The notes under the pieces: model-generated
What the model was told of the DNA's origin: nothing
Databases searched by the model: none
The model's input: only the letters and a program-made list of their open reading frames with translations
NCBI GenBank assembly: GCA_963921825.1
Contig: OY997589.1
Coordinates: forward strand, 55,220,959-55,284,958
DNA: 64,000 bases
Reading direction: 5' to 3'
Origin: Erodium maritimum
Taxonomy: Eukaryota > Streptophyta > Magnoliopsida > Geraniales > Geraniaceae
Program-made: the position numbers and the translations under genes
Part shown: positions 1 through 10,723 of the stretch, in pieces
How positions within the stretch are numbered: the first letter of the stretch is position 1
Layout of the letters: every line of letters starts with the position of its first letter

Positions 1-735
1 ATTACCTTCATGTAAAGTCTCAAGTTATATGGCGTTTCAAGTTATTAACAACTCATCGTGCGTTGGTCTGTTGGCTCTCCGGTCGGCTATGGTGCTTGGC
101 TGGTCCTTACTTCCCTTGGGTTGGAAGTTCGGAGTTCTTCTGAGTAAGGAGAGTTCCTTCATCCTCGTCAGAATTGGCTTGTTGGACTTCTCTGGTCTAG
201 TGGATTATACTGCGGAAGTGGAGCTTGTTTTAAAGCTAGATCTTCTGTGGAGTTATACAGTAGAGTGGCTGATCTATGGGACTGAGTTGGTTTTGATCTC
301 TGATATTTGGTTTTGGTCTCTAGGGTAATCGTTTTCACATGTTATTGGCAGAGAATCGTTTCAGATTTGGTTGTGGGATGTGTTTCTTCATCTTCTCGGG
401 TGCTCATCGTTGTGGGTCCGGTCCAACCGCATGCGGTGGTTCGTCATTTCTCTTCGCTCTTGGCCAGTCGTCGCGACGTTATTATGGTGACAACCCTCTT
501 CATTTATGGCGTCTTGTTTCAGAATCTGGTCGTGAGACATGTTTCTTCATCCTCTTGGGTGCTGATCGTCGTGGATCTGGTGATTCATGCTGGGTGTTGC
601 GCTCGTTGCTTCCTCATTGTCGCGGTTGGTAAGAATATAATTACTTTTCATATACTTATTTATTACTTGTGGAGTCACTGCTCTACCCAAGTTTTAGACG
701 CCTATCGATTTTCCCTGTTTCCCTGTCACTTTGTT

Positions 736-755
736 GGGGGGGGGGGGGGGGGGGG
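736..755 (+). repeat. Poly-G run (20 G)
   Basis: An uninterrupted run of 20 G follows a TTGTT context. Such runs are prone to length error in sequencing, so the open frame that crosses it is not reliable. Confidence 0.9.
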
Positions 756-1017
756 TCGTCAGTACATTTAGGTGTTGGCCTCAAATGAATTGTTTTCCCT
801 TGGACCTTTGTTGGAAGTCGAAAGGTTTCTGATCCTTTGAGTTATGAGTTTCGATAGTTTTTGGTCACCGGTCTATTTTTGTCGTTATGCGATGTTGACC
901 ATCGGCGTGCCTGTGTGTATCCAACTCTCCGAGTTGGTGACGCTGATGAGATAGAGTGTTCTCTATAAGTACGAATAAGGTTGGGGATGTTCAGATCGGA
1001 GGCCATATGTTTGTTTC

Positions 1018-1200
1018 GGGCTTCATGGTTGGAAAACCGGGTTCTAGACCTTTTTCAGTTTTTGGTTTTACGGTTGGAAAATCAAGGTTATAGACCTTTA
1101 TTTTTTATGTACTTCATGATTGTAAAATCCAGATTCTAGACCTTATTTCTTCTTTTAATGTTTAGTAATTGTAAAATATGGTTATTAGACCTTTTGTTTC
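1018..1200 (+). repeat. Degenerate tandem repeat, four units of about 45-50 bp
   Basis: Four successive units share a core of the form ttggaaaa..ggttctagacctt, beginning near 1021, 1068, 1111 and 1160. The units have diverged and the intervals vary slightly, so this is an old minisatellite. No coding potential was seen in it. Confidence 0.6.
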
Positions 1201-1367
1201 TCACTTGTTGCCTTATTATGGTTCCTTTCAAAGGAATGCTCTTTGTTTGTACTGGTTTTATCCTTTTAAGACGAGTCATTTGGTTTGAGGCTGAGACTTG
1301 TTCAATCCTCCGGTTTTATCTGTTTCGGTCAAAACTAATTCGGTCATCAAATTTATATAGGTTATAT

Positions 1368-1671
1368 TTTCACGCCCCAAACGGATCATCAAGTTTTACC
1401 GCGCACGGATGCGCGTATTTTGGTCGAAACACGATATGACGTGCTGGTTTTGGTGTCCGCCCGACGTGGTGATGCGGATGTTTGGTCTTGCACTGTATGA
1501 CTGTGAGTAACTTGAAGTAAATCAAGAAAAGTGGTTGTCCTAATTAATAAGGTCATGGAGGTGGTTGATCAAGAGCATTCAATGATGACAAAACTAATGC
1601 ATAGACCGTGCATGCATGAGAATTTCTATTAACTACCAAGATGACTTGGCAAGGAGTGTGCTTGTTCCCTA
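1368..1671 (+). repeat. LTR-a, 5' part (split by Copia)
   Basis: Matches the start of LTR-b at 12263 through the shared core gaacggatcatcaag, then the common downstream sequence. The first bases read TTTCACG instead of TGTCACG, so the terminal TG is mutated. It is interrupted after the CCCTA at 1667-1671 and resumes at 10110. Confidence 0.85.
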
Positions 1672-3357
1672 TGTTAGTCTTAGTGCCCGTAGTTCAATCC
1701 TAAATGTCCAAATGTATATATCATCGTTAGCAATAAAATTAAAGCGGCTTTATATTACTTATGTGTTGGAGTAATATATCGATGTGTGCTCTGATCTATG
1801 CCCACCATGCGAATAGAACCATAGATCGAGATAGATCACACTTGATGGGTCCCTAGTCAACAAAGCTTCACTAGAAGCGACTAGTATGAAAGATGGCTCT
1901 TTATGGCTTACGTTCTGTTAGTCATTGGAATGTGATTCCGGAGTCTGATCATAGATATCATGTGGGACGTGATATTGGACGACCCGCCCTGAATATGTGC
2001 CATAGATTAAGTCATGAACATATTCAGTGTCGTAGCTTGTCATGTATCCTTAGACCAAGGAGTCTTTGTGATCGCTATGTAGTCAACAACTGAGTTTGAC
2101 CTGAGCCTAACGTTGTCCGTAACAGGGCTTCCATAACGGCCAGGATTGGCTTGGGGACGGGCTACATGAGTGACACGAAAGGTGGCTAAGGGATTTATCC
2201 CTCATACTGAGGTATGGGAAAGATATCGGTTCTCGGCCACTTGATCGAGAGTGACTGAAAGAATAGCATGGCCATGCACATGATACTGGGTATCATATCT
2301 TCAGTCATCTCACATATCAAGGAACGGTGATTGAGAATAATAAGGATGACGGCTCTATGCCTTATCTCAATCAGGATATCATAGATAAAAGGATAATGAC
2401 AGGGATGACGGAAAGGTTAGAATCGACAGGGTCGATTCGTTATGCAGTGTCAGGCAATACTAAAGTCTCGTTAGTTTCCACTTAAATAGGATCAAGTAAA
2501 ATGGGATTTTACGTTGATCTATTGACATGCATAACCTAAGGGTCACACCGGAGGATGAAACTCATTGACACATTTATGGAGAATGGCCAAAAGGGAGTTG
2601 TCTCGGGATATGACCAAAACTGGATTTTGGGTCATGTGCCCGTAAGTGAATAGGACTTTACGGATCGAGACAAGGCTTGGAGTCTTGGGATTGATCGCGT
2701 CGGATAATGTTGGACATTTCCGGTATGGAAGGCTTGGGGCGATGAGCGAATCACGGGACCTCGTTGGAAATGGCCACGAGCCATGTTCCAAGAGGCCCAT
2801 GAAAGGCCCATGCAACCAAGGCCCATGGAACTAATTAATCAAGTCTTGATTAATTAGTACTAAGTAAGCAAGACAAGGATTAAGGTGTTGGTGATTCACC
2901 ACCTAACCCAATCTTGTCTTGCCATACTTTGTCCTATTTACACCTTACTTGACACCATACTTGTCCCATGCCTTTAGTTGGACAAGTATGAGTTTTGTTA
3001 TGTTTAAGTCATCTTTTTTCAACATAACAAACACAAGACAAGAATAGGAAACACATTTTCTCTCCCTCTTCCATGGCCATTTCGGGTTTGGCTAGTTTCC
3101 ACCTCCATTTTTGTGTTCTTGAGTCCTCAAAGAGAAGAACTACGTGGCTTTGATTCCCATGTGGATATGTAGGCGTCTTGGAGACTCAAGCCAATCATTC
3201 GTTAACCGGTGTTCTTGTTTTGGTAAGAGATAGTGCTGAATTTTTCTCTTGTGAATCCATTCTTTGTTAGTTGTTTCATGGTTTTAATCGTCTCTTGGTT
3301 TTTATTGATTTTCCGCTGCGAGTTGGTTCATCTCCAACCCTACCTCGAGACCCAACA
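1672..3357 (+). repeat. Copia 5' LTR
   Basis: A 1686-bp direct repeat of 8419-10104, starting TG and ending CA. Short open frames inside it recur in the other LTR and in the solo LTR and are not genes. It carries the U3 promoter candidates listed separately. Confidence 0.95.
2794..2922 (+). promoter_or_regulatory. Copia LTR putative U3 control segment: GGCCCA triplet plus two palindromes
   Basis: Three GGCCCA motifs occur in 33 bases (2794, 2805, 2820). This is the reverse of the TGGGCC core known in plant site II (TCP-bound) promoter elements. A perfect palindrome at 2831-2857 follows (arms CTAATTAATCAAG and its complement around one central base). Then comes an imperfect 55-base hairpin at 2868-2922 that begins GCAAGACAAG and ends CTTGTCTTGC. 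The same block is present at 9541-9669 and, inverted, near 28965-29085. Promoter function is inferred from motif type and position; no convincing TATA box was seen. Confidence 0.5.
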
Positions 3358-3358
3358 G

Positions 3359-3370
3359 TGGTATCAGAGC
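3359..3370 (+). other. Copia primer binding site (tRNA-iMet)
   Basis: TGGTATCAGAGC, complementary to the 3' end of plant initiator methionine tRNA, lies one base after the 5' LTR end. This is the standard minus-strand primer site. Confidence 0.95.
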
Positions 3371-4913
3371 CGTGCTACCTTCGGGATTCACAAGACGGTG
3401 TTCAAAGTTTCGGTTTTGCTTGAAAGTTTCGTTTTTGGCATGTTGTTTTGCTAAATTGTTTGATAACATGTTTTAAATTCTTGTTCATGGATTTAATGCA
3501 TGTAAATTGAATTTTTGAAAATTATTTCAAATCTGGAAATTTTGAAAAAAATTTGATTTTTCGGGTCTCGGGAGCGGGACTCTCGGGGAGCCGAAACCGG
3601 GACCGAACGGGGCTCCGTTGGACGGAGCTAGGCCAAGCATGACCATTGGATGGTTGATATGCCAAGGCTAAACCGTTTTGTTAGTTATGACGAGTTTGGA
3701 ACCGTCATGACGAACTCGAAGATCAAATGTTCAAAAGTTTCAATTTTGAACGGTTTCGATAAACCGAGCATCAAAAATTTGCGAAACTTGACTATTAATT
3801 AAAACCGGAAAATCACATGATGTTTGATAACATTCTTGTTTGATAACACGATGTGTGATGTGATGTTGGCATGGTGTACATAATAGCCCCGAGCTCGATT
3901 TAATTATGTATCGTTTTTCACGGCCTACGAGCCGTTAGAGTTAGCGTGTAATTATTCTTTCAAGGTGTGGTCGTCGAACCACTTGTTTGTAATATTTATT
4001 TATTCCCGACCTGCGAGTCGTGTATTAAATTGTAATATTTTACTCAAGACGAAGAAAGGGCGAAAAGGTCATTTGGTGGCTTTTCGGGTGTTGGCATCAG
4101 CTTGGAGTCGGTGGAGCTCAAGAAGCTAGTGGGAGTTAGTTTAGGGGGCTATTATGTGCACATTTATCGCTTTATGCTTGGTTTATTTTATGCATGATTA
4201 ATTCTATGTGTTTTAGAATTGCATGCTTAACTTTATTTATCGAGCATATCACCTCACATGCAAAGATAAAATTGGAATTTTAATCCTTGTGTGTGAGCCC
4301 TTAGAATCGTCATTACATTGGATGTAGTTGACGGGTTCGAAGAAAGAATTACATTGGATGTAATTTGAGGCATCATTGCATTTGGAATGTAGTTGATGTG
4401 CTCATCGCATCTAGGATGTGCCAAAGTTTTAAACACAACCGGACAAGTAAAAGTGGGTCATGTCCGATACCTCCCAATTATCAACACCTTACTACCTCCC
4501 CGTCCTATGGGTGTCGTGCGCATTAGCGGAGCATCCATGGGAAAGAGGGGTAGTAGGTTTGGACGACATATGTGGGTGTCGTGCGCATTAGCGGAGCACC
4601 TACATAGTGACGGGCCATAGTTGAAAATTGGTGGACCCGACTACGATTCTCAGCCTGAGGTTGAGCTAGGGTAACAGATAGGGTAAGCCGTGTACATAAG
4701 TACATACCCTAGCCAAGAGTCACATTGGATGTGATTGGATGGAGTCCTACCTACATAGCTCGATTAAGTGGTGAGCATTAGTTCAGCTTAATCGAGTGAA
4801 TCAAGGATCTTGGTTTCAGATTCTAAAGGTTTAGAATCGATTGTTGGTGTTTAAGCTTGATCTTCATAAAATTTATTCAGTTTACTGATTGAATTTTATC
4901 TGTTGTAGATCAA
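3371..4913 (+). other. Copia leader, non-coding
   Basis: A long untranslated leader between primer site and gag. It has no open frame of note. It holds four degenerate copies of a cattggatgtag-like unit (about 4310-4425) and two copies of a gggtgtcgtgcgcattagcg segment about 65 bases apart (near 4508 and 4573). A packaging role is possible but not shown. Confidence 0.7.
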
Positions 4914-5147
4914 ATGGAAAATTCAGCGAACATTAATAGTTTGTCATTAAAAACCATTCTTGACAGGGTCAAGCTAAATGGGACAAACTATTTGGACTGG
5001 TACAGAATTTTGAGGATAGTCCTCAAGTCTGAACGCAAAGAATATGTCCTTGACAAGGCTGTCTCTAAGACCATATCAGAGTTACATGAAGTGTCATTAA
5101 TTGCTGAGAAGAATATATCAGGGATCTGGGATCCAAGGATATTCTGA
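4914..5147 (+). pseudogene. gag: Copia gag, N-terminal fragment
   Basis: Encodes the N-terminal part of a Copia capsid protein. Residues 22-48 contain the typical LNGTNYLDWYR motif followed by a leucine- and lysine-rich helix. The start ATG follows the long leader and is the only good candidate. The frame ends after 77 codons, where most of the capsid domain is missing, and the sequence jumps within about 80 bases to the zinc-knuckle region. A normal Copia gag runs to several hundred residues, so this is a deleted remnant. The protein would normally coat the RNA in cytoplasmic particles; this fragment cannot. Confidence 0.85.
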
Positions 5148-5220
5148 TGGTCAACAAGGGAATTGGAAGTGGCAAGGGCGGGGCCCATGCGCACTTGGCA
5201 GGAAAGATGAGACACATGAG

Positions 5221-5622
5221 AATGTCTTCTTCTACTGCCAATAGCCTGGTCATTGGAACCGGGATTACAGGAAGTTCACGGCTGATCTGAAGAAGGGCAG
5301 TGGGACTGCGCCTTCATCAAATAGCGTGGATGATCTTAAGAAGGGCAGTAGGACTGCGCCTTCATCAGGAAACCTGGATGATCTAAGGAAGGGCGGTGGG
5401 ACCGTGCCTTCATCCGGTATTAACTCTATAGAGCTACATCTCTCTACTTCCAAAGATTCATGGGTATTAGATACCAGGACTGAATCTCACTCATGCACTT
5501 ATATATGGTGGCTGAAAGTAGGAGAGGTTTGGAAAGCACGAAGTGGACCTCAGAGTTGTGGCAACTGCTGTAGGATCCATGAGTCTTGCTTTGCCAAGAG
5601 GCCTTGTCTTAGTACTGTATAA
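5221..5622 (+). pseudogene. Copia zinc knuckle and protease start, broken
   Basis: Frame 1 reads FFYCQ-stop-PGHWNRDYRKF, a degraded CCHC nucleic-acid-binding knuckle: the first Cys is lost, a TAG lies at 5242-5244 and the last Cys is Tyr. Then come three tandem 16-residue units (48 bp each, 5281-5424) of the form DDLKKGSxTAPSSGN. The protease active-site region follows as DSWVLDTRTESH, where the family has DTG; the Gly is replaced by Arg. After about 5515 the frame no longer matches and homology resumes in another frame near 5543. The aspartic protease that normally processes Gag-Pol is therefore dead here. Confidence 0.85.
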
Positions 5623-6330
5623 TGTATATTGCATACCTACTTTTAGTAGGAATATTATATCTGTATCCGTGTTTGACAAGGAAGGATATAATGTTAATAT
5701 TGGAAATGGAGTTTTCAATGTTCTATGCAATGATATGTTTTATACTAGTACTGACTTGGTTGGAGGATTGTACATATTAGATATGGGTAACAATGCCTCA
5801 AGTTCTATATATTACGTTAATACCAAGAGGTCTAAATCCAACGATTTAAACCTAACTCTGGTATGGCACTGTCATTTGGGCCGCATAAACAAGAAGCGCC
5901 TATCAGCACTTCAGAAGTGCGGGCTTTCATGTTCATTCGAATTCCATTCGATCGATAGGTGCAAGGTTTGTTTGATGGACAAAATGACTAAAGTGCCCTT
6001 TATCGATCGCGATGAAAGGGCGGGTGAATTATTGGGGCTAATACACTCGAATGTTTGTAGACCAATAAGTTCACTTGCCAGGAGGGGTTTTAGCTACTTT
6101 ATCACATTTACTGATGATTACAGTAAATATGGTTATGTCTATTCGGTGAGACATAAGTCTGAAGGTTTTGATAAATTCAAAGAGTTTAAGACTAAAGTAG
6201 AAAACCAGCTCGACAAAGGTATTAAGGCACTTCGATTGGATTGAGGTGGAAAATACTTGACCACAGAGTTATTAGATCATATAAAAGAGAATGAGATCCT
6301 TTTGGAATGGACTCCTCTTGGGACACTGTA
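5543..6330 (+). pseudogene. Copia GAG-pre-integrase and integrase core, broken
   Basis: Begins with the stretch linking protease to integrase (CIPTFSRNIISVS). It then shows an intact-looking HHCC zinc region (WHCHLGRINKKRL ... CKVCLMDK) and the integrase core. The first catalytic Asp is replaced: LGLIHSNVCRP, where Copia integrases have HTDVCGP. The second acidic motif FTDDYSKYGYVY is kept. A TGA at 6242-6244 interrupts LRLD-stop-GGKYLTTELL, and the Glu expected in the GGEY motif is Lys. Two catalytic losses and a stop mean this enzyme, which would join element DNA to the chromosome, is not functional. Confidence 0.9.
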
Positions 6331-6508
6331 GTTGAAAGGTGTAGCCAAACGGAGAAATCGGACATTGTTAGACAATGGTCCGTTCCAAGATTAGTTGGAC
6401 TGATCTCCCAATCTCTTTCAGGGGTTATGCTCTAGAGACGACCGCATTCATAGTGAATCGGGCTTCGACGAAGGGTGTGGAAGGGACACCATTTTAAAAT
6501 GGTACGGG

Positions 6509-6799
6509 ATGATGCCCGCTTTGTCCTTCCTAAAGATTTGTGGTTGCGAGGCTTATGTGAAACATTTGGTTTCGACTAAGCTCGAACCAAGATCTGAGAT
6601 ATGCACCTTCGTGTGGTATCCCAAAGCAACAAGGGGATACTACTTCTACAATCCGCTTGGGGTGGGGTCTTTATGGAAAAGGAGTTTTGTTTCCAAAGAC
6701 GTCATTGGGAGGACTGTGCATCTCGAAGAAATTCAGGATGTTACAGATCTGTCTAAACCAATTAACAACCCAGTAGAAAGGAGCCAGAGATTGTCGTAG
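6509..6799 (+). pseudogene. Copia integrase C-terminal region, fragment
   Basis: A 96-residue open frame containing LKICGCEAYVKH, KLEPRSEICTFVWYPKATRGYYFYNP and a VSKDVIGRTVHLEE segment. These match the usual Copia stretch between the integrase core and RT, where the typical text is FLGYP.ETKGYYFY. It is separated from the core by frameshifts and a small deletion around 6330-6500, and ends at a TAG at 6797-6799. The role of this segment in intact elements is not well defined. Confidence 0.8.
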
Positions 6800-6814
6800 A
6801 GTAATAACCAATTC

Positions 6815-7832
6815 TTGTTACAATCCCGGAAGGTCCAAGGCAATCTGAAAGGATCAGTCGTCCACCTCCAAGATATGGTATCCGGAGGAGACAATGAAGT
6901 CATGGTGGATCACGATGATCCAACCACCTTTCAGGAAGTCGTGGATGGGCCCGACGCCGAGTTATGGCTGGGAGCCATGAGGGAGGAAATGCAATCCATG
7001 TCGGACAACCAAGTCTTGGAACTGGTTGATCCCATCAATGGTGTGAGGACCATCAGATGCAAATGGATCTTCAACGTGAAGATGGACATGGACGGCAACC
7101 CTCTGACCTACAAAGCTCAACTGGTGGCGAAAGGTTATAGGCAGATCCAATGGATTAACTATAAGGAAACCTTCTCCCTAGTGGCTATGGTCAAAATCGA
7201 TCCAAATTCTTCTTGACATAACTGCGTATCATAATTACGAGATATGGCAAATGGATGTCAAAACCGCTTTCCTAAATGGAAATTTGACTGAGTACGTTTG
7301 TATGTCTCGGCCCAAAGGTTTTGATGATCCGAAGAATAAGGGAAAGATTTATAAGTTGTTGAAATCCATTTATGGATTGAAACGAACTTCTCGGAGTTGG
7401 ATCCTTCGTTTTGATGAAGCTGTAATTGGATTTGGCTTAATCAAGAGCGAGGATGAATCTTGCGTTTATAAGAAGGATAGTGGGAGCAAGATTACTTTTC
7501 TGGTTCTCATTGAAAACGACATCCCAACCTTGCACAAGACTAAAGCTTGGTTGAGGAAGTGTTTTTCAATAAAAGACTTAGGCGATGCTTCTTATATCTT
7601 AAGGATTAAGATATGTAGAGATCGCACCAAGAGGGTCTTGGATTTAAGTCAGGGAACCTATGTGAACAAGGCATTGAGTAGGTTCTTAATGCTCGATTCA
7701 AAGAAAGGACTCTTACCCACTAGTCATGGCATTCATCTCAGCAAGACTCAGTGTCCTAAGACACCTGATGAGCTGAAAAGGATGATGAAAATCCTATGCG
7801 CCTGGGGGCAGGATCGATCATATATGCCATGA
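6815..7832 (+). pseudogene. Copia reverse transcriptase (RVT_2), catalytic motif deleted
   Basis: Two frames (6815-7216 and 7251-7832) together span a Copia RT. Landmarks are ELWLGAMREEMQSM, CKWIFNVKMDMDGN, YKAQLVAKGY, then MDVKTAFLNGNL (first catalytic Asp kept), KLLKSIYGLKRTSRSW and FSIKDLGDASYIL. Around 7500-7530 the family has a YVDD box inside FLVLYVDDILLIGND; here the text is FLVLIENDIPTL, so the catalytic aspartates are missing in a small deletion. A frameshift near 7215-7250 also breaks the frame. The enzyme cannot copy RNA, although the LTRs show that the element moved recently. Confidence 0.9.
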
Positions 7833-7961
7833 CATGTATGAGACCAGACGTCTCGTAAGCCTTATGTTGTACCAGTAGACATCATTCTAACCCGGGGGAA
7901 AGATGATGCTGAACTAGTCGTTGAAGGATGAGTAGACGCTAGTTTTCCAAGACAAATCCAG

Positions 7962-8404
7962 ATGACTTTAGAATCAATCAGGATATGTGTTTACGCTGAA
8001 TGGCAGAGCTTTAGCTGGGACAGCGTAAAGCAAGATATCATTGCCGAATCTACGACAGAGGCCAAGTACATGGATGCTGCAGAGGCAGCTAAGGAGGCTA
8101 TGTGGATTTGGAAATTCATGGCAGGGCTGGGTGTAATTAAAAACCCATCCAGCCCGGTGAATCCATCTTGCGACAACACAAGGGCCATTGCGCAAGCTAA
8201 AAGCCTAGATCGTATAACAAATCCAAACATGTACTGCGGCGTATCCACCTCATCAAATAAATATTGAACTGAGGTGAAGTGAAGATAACCGATATTGCAA
8301 CAGATGATAACATAGCCAACCCTTTGACTAAGGCAGTGTCACTGCCTGAACATGTTAGACATGTAAAGTCGATGGGGACATATTGGAGTTTAGATTGGAA
8401 CTAG
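7962..8404 (+). pseudogene. Copia RNase H and pol C-terminus, broken
   Basis: Contains SWDSVKQDIIAESTTEAKYMDAAEAAKEAMWIWKF (split here by position, about residues 20-55), typical of Copia RNase H, where intact copies read SWKS.KQ..IA.STTEAEY. Homology continues after a frameshift near 8267 as DIATDDNIANPLTKAVSLPEH and ends D-W-N-stop at 8402-8404, directly against the polypurine tract. Upstream, around 7833-7960, the frame is interrupted. RNase H normally removes template RNA during reverse transcription. Confidence 0.85.
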
Positions 8405-8417
8405 GGCAAGTGGGAGA
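8404..8417 (+). other. Copia polypurine tract
   Basis: A purine-rich GGGCAAGTGGGAGA ends one base before the 3' LTR start at 8419 and overlaps the pol stop codon. It is the expected plus-strand priming site. Confidence 0.9.
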
Positions 8418-8418
8418 T

Positions 8419-10104
8419 TGTTAGTCTTAGTGCCCGTAGTTCAATCCTAAATGTCCAAATGTATATATCATCGTTAGCAATAAAATTAAAGCGGCTTTAT
8501 ATTACTTATGTGTTGGAGTAATATATCGATGTGTGCTCTGATCTATGCCCACCATGCGAATAGAACCATAGATCGAGATAGATCACACTCGATGGGTCCC
8601 TAGTCAACAAAGCTTCACTAGAAGCGACTAGTATGAAAGATGGCTCTTTATGGCTTACGTTCTGTTAGTCATTGGAATGGGATTCCGGAGTCTGATCATA
8701 GATATCATGTGGGACGTGATATTGGACGACCCGCCCTGAATATGTGCCATAGATTAAGTCATGAACATATTCAGTGTCGTAGCTTATCATGTATCCTTAG
8801 AACAAGGAGTCTTTGTGATCGCTATGTAGTCAACAACTGAGTTTGACCTGAGCCTAACGTTGTCCGTAACAGGGCTTCCATAACGGCCAGGATTGGCTTG
8901 GGGACGGGCTACATGAGTGACACGAAAGGCGGCTAAGGGATTTATCCCTCATACTGAGGTATGGGAAAGATATCGGTTCTCGGCCACTTGATCGAGAGTG
9001 ACTGAAAGAATAGCATGGCCATGCACATGATACTGGGTATCATATCTTCAGTCATCTCACATATCAAGGAACGGTGATTGAGAATAATAAGGATGACGGC
9101 TCTATGCCTTATCTCAATCAGGATATCGGAGATAAAAGGATAATGACAGGGATGACGGAAAGGTTAGAATCGACAGGGTCGATTCGTTATGCAGTGTCAG
9201 GCAATACTAAAGTCTCGTTAGTTTCCACTTAAATAGGATCAAGTAAAATGGGATTTTACGTTGATCTATTGACATGCATAACCTAATGGTCACACCGGAG
9301 GATGAAACTCATTGACACATTTATGGAGAATGGCCAAAAGGGAGTTGTCTCGGGATATGACCAAAACTGGGTTTTGGGTCATGTGCCCGTAAGTGAATAG
9401 GACTTTACGGATCGAGACAAGGCTTGGAGTCTTGGGATTGATCGCGTCGGATAATGTTGGACATTTCCGGTATGGAAGGCTTGGGGCGATGAGCGAATCA
9501 CGGGACCTCGTTGGAAATGGCCACGGGCCATGTTCCAAGAGGCCCATGAAAGGCCCATGCAACCAAGGCCCATGGAACTAATTAATCAAGTCTTGATTAA
9601 TTAGTACTAAGTAAGCAAGACAAGGATTAAGGTGTTGGTGATTCACCACCTAACCCAATCTTGTCTTGCCATACTTTGTCCTATTTACACCTTACTTGAC
9701 ACCATACTTGTCCCATGCCTTTAGTTGGACAAGTATGAGTTTTGTTATGTTTAAGTCATCTTTTTTCAACATAATAAACACAAGACAAGAATAGGAAACA
9801 CATTTTCTCTCCCTCTTCCATGGCCATTTCGGGTTTGGCTAGTTTCCACCTCCATTTTTGTGTTCTTGAGTCCTCAAAGAGAAGAACTACGTGGCTTTGA
9901 TTCCCATGTGGATACGTAGGCGTCTTGGAGACTCAAGCCAATCATTCGTTAACCGGTGTTCTTGTTTTGGTAAGAGATAGTGCTGAATTTTTCTCTTGTG
10001 AATCCATTCTTTGTTAGTTGTTTCATGGTTTTAATCGTCTCTTGGTTTTTATTGATTTTCCGCTGCGAGTTGGTTCATCTCCAACCCTACCTCGAGACCC
10101 AACA
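8419..10104 (+). repeat. Copia 3' LTR
   Basis: 1686 bp, colinear with the 5' LTR at a constant offset of 6747 with about a dozen substitutions. It ends CCCAACA and is followed by the target duplication CCCTA. Confidence 0.95.
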
Positions 10105-10109
10105 CCCTA

Positions 10110-10650
10110 CACGTGTAAATATATGCTAATGTGAAGCTAAGCACATGACCACACACTTAAAACATATGGAGCCATAGTCCACAAACGACATCAAGTTCCT
10201 TATGAAGGAGGGATCTCTTTTGGATGATAATTAATGCAAGGACATGATGAAGCATTTAATGCTTGGTTACTTCTCAAGCAAGAATGGATAGCTTAACCGC
10301 GAAGTATAGCATTTAATGTGTAGTTAACTTAGCCATTAAAGCTTGTATGTCGAGTAGTATAAATAGGGGTTCTCATGTATAGTTTAGACATCCACCCTTT
10401 TGTATTCCTAATCTTGTGTAGTTATACCATGGCTTTGTAATTATTTCCATATTAATGCTAAAAGGAATTTTGAGTTCAATCGCGCCTTGTTCTTTCTATT
10501 GATAGATTGGTGGTCTTGATTGACGACTACTCTTTATTTGATAATGTTTGCTTCCACAACGCAACGATCTGGACGGTTTAATTTGGAACTGATCACTCCG
10601 ACTGTCGGGCGTATCGAGATATCCGGGTCAGGAGCTCTAGGGGCATCACA
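10110..10650 (+). repeat. LTR-a, 3' part, with TATA box
   Basis: Continues LTR-a after the Copia insertion: the pre-insertion junction reads cttgttccctacacgtg, matching cttgtgccccacac in LTR-b. A TATAAATA box at 10358-10365 is conserved as TATAAATA at 18915-18922 in LTR-c and as TATACATA in LTR-b. The LTR ends GGGCATCACA. Confidence 0.85.
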
Positions 10651-10652
10651 AG

Positions 10653-10664
10653 TGGTATCAGAGC
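10653..10664 (+). other. Primer binding site of internal region 1
   Basis: TGGTATCAGAGC two bases after the end of LTR-a. The same site follows LTR-b at 13033-13044. Confidence 0.95.
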
Positions 10665-10723
10665 AAGACGACCAGCATGCCCATCAACCATGGAGAAGTT
10701 AACCTAATTTCGTCGAAAGGCTA

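Larger units (their letters stand above)
1..1367. other. Unassigned flank, no supportable gene
   Basis: T-rich plus strand with only short open frames and no recognisable protein motif. An imperfect internal duplication can be seen (about 355-480 compared with 525-625, both containing a tgtttcttcatc-like stretch followed by a gggtgct core). The segment also holds a 20-base G run and a degenerate tandem repeat listed separately. It ends at the first LTR of the non-autonomous element. It could be a decayed LINE 5' region, but nothing in it proves that. Confidence 0.5.
1672..10104 (+). mobile_element. Ty1/Copia retrotransposon, complete ends, defective coding region
   Basis: Two 1686-bp LTRs (1672-3357 and 8419-10104) begin TGTTAG and end CCCAACA. 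They are flanked by a perfect 5-bp target duplication CCCTA (1667-1671 and 10105-10109). A primer binding site TGGTATCAGAGC lies one base after the 5' LTR and a polypurine tract lies just before the 3' LTR. The internal order gag, zinc knuckle and protease, integrase, RT, RNase H is diagnostic of Ty1/Copia. Comparing the LTRs by eye I count about a dozen substitutions and no net length change, so they are roughly 99% identical and the insertion is recent. The coding region has many frameshifts, stops and motif losses, so the element must have moved using enzymes from another copy. Confidence 0.95.

Noticed and set aside
1893..2834. Short open frames in the Copia LTR (for example MALYGLRSVSHWN at 1893 and again at 8640; frames on both strands at 2543-2834, 9290-9581 and 29021-29336)
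   Set aside because: They recur only because the LTR is repeated three times; no domain, and the frames lie on both strands.
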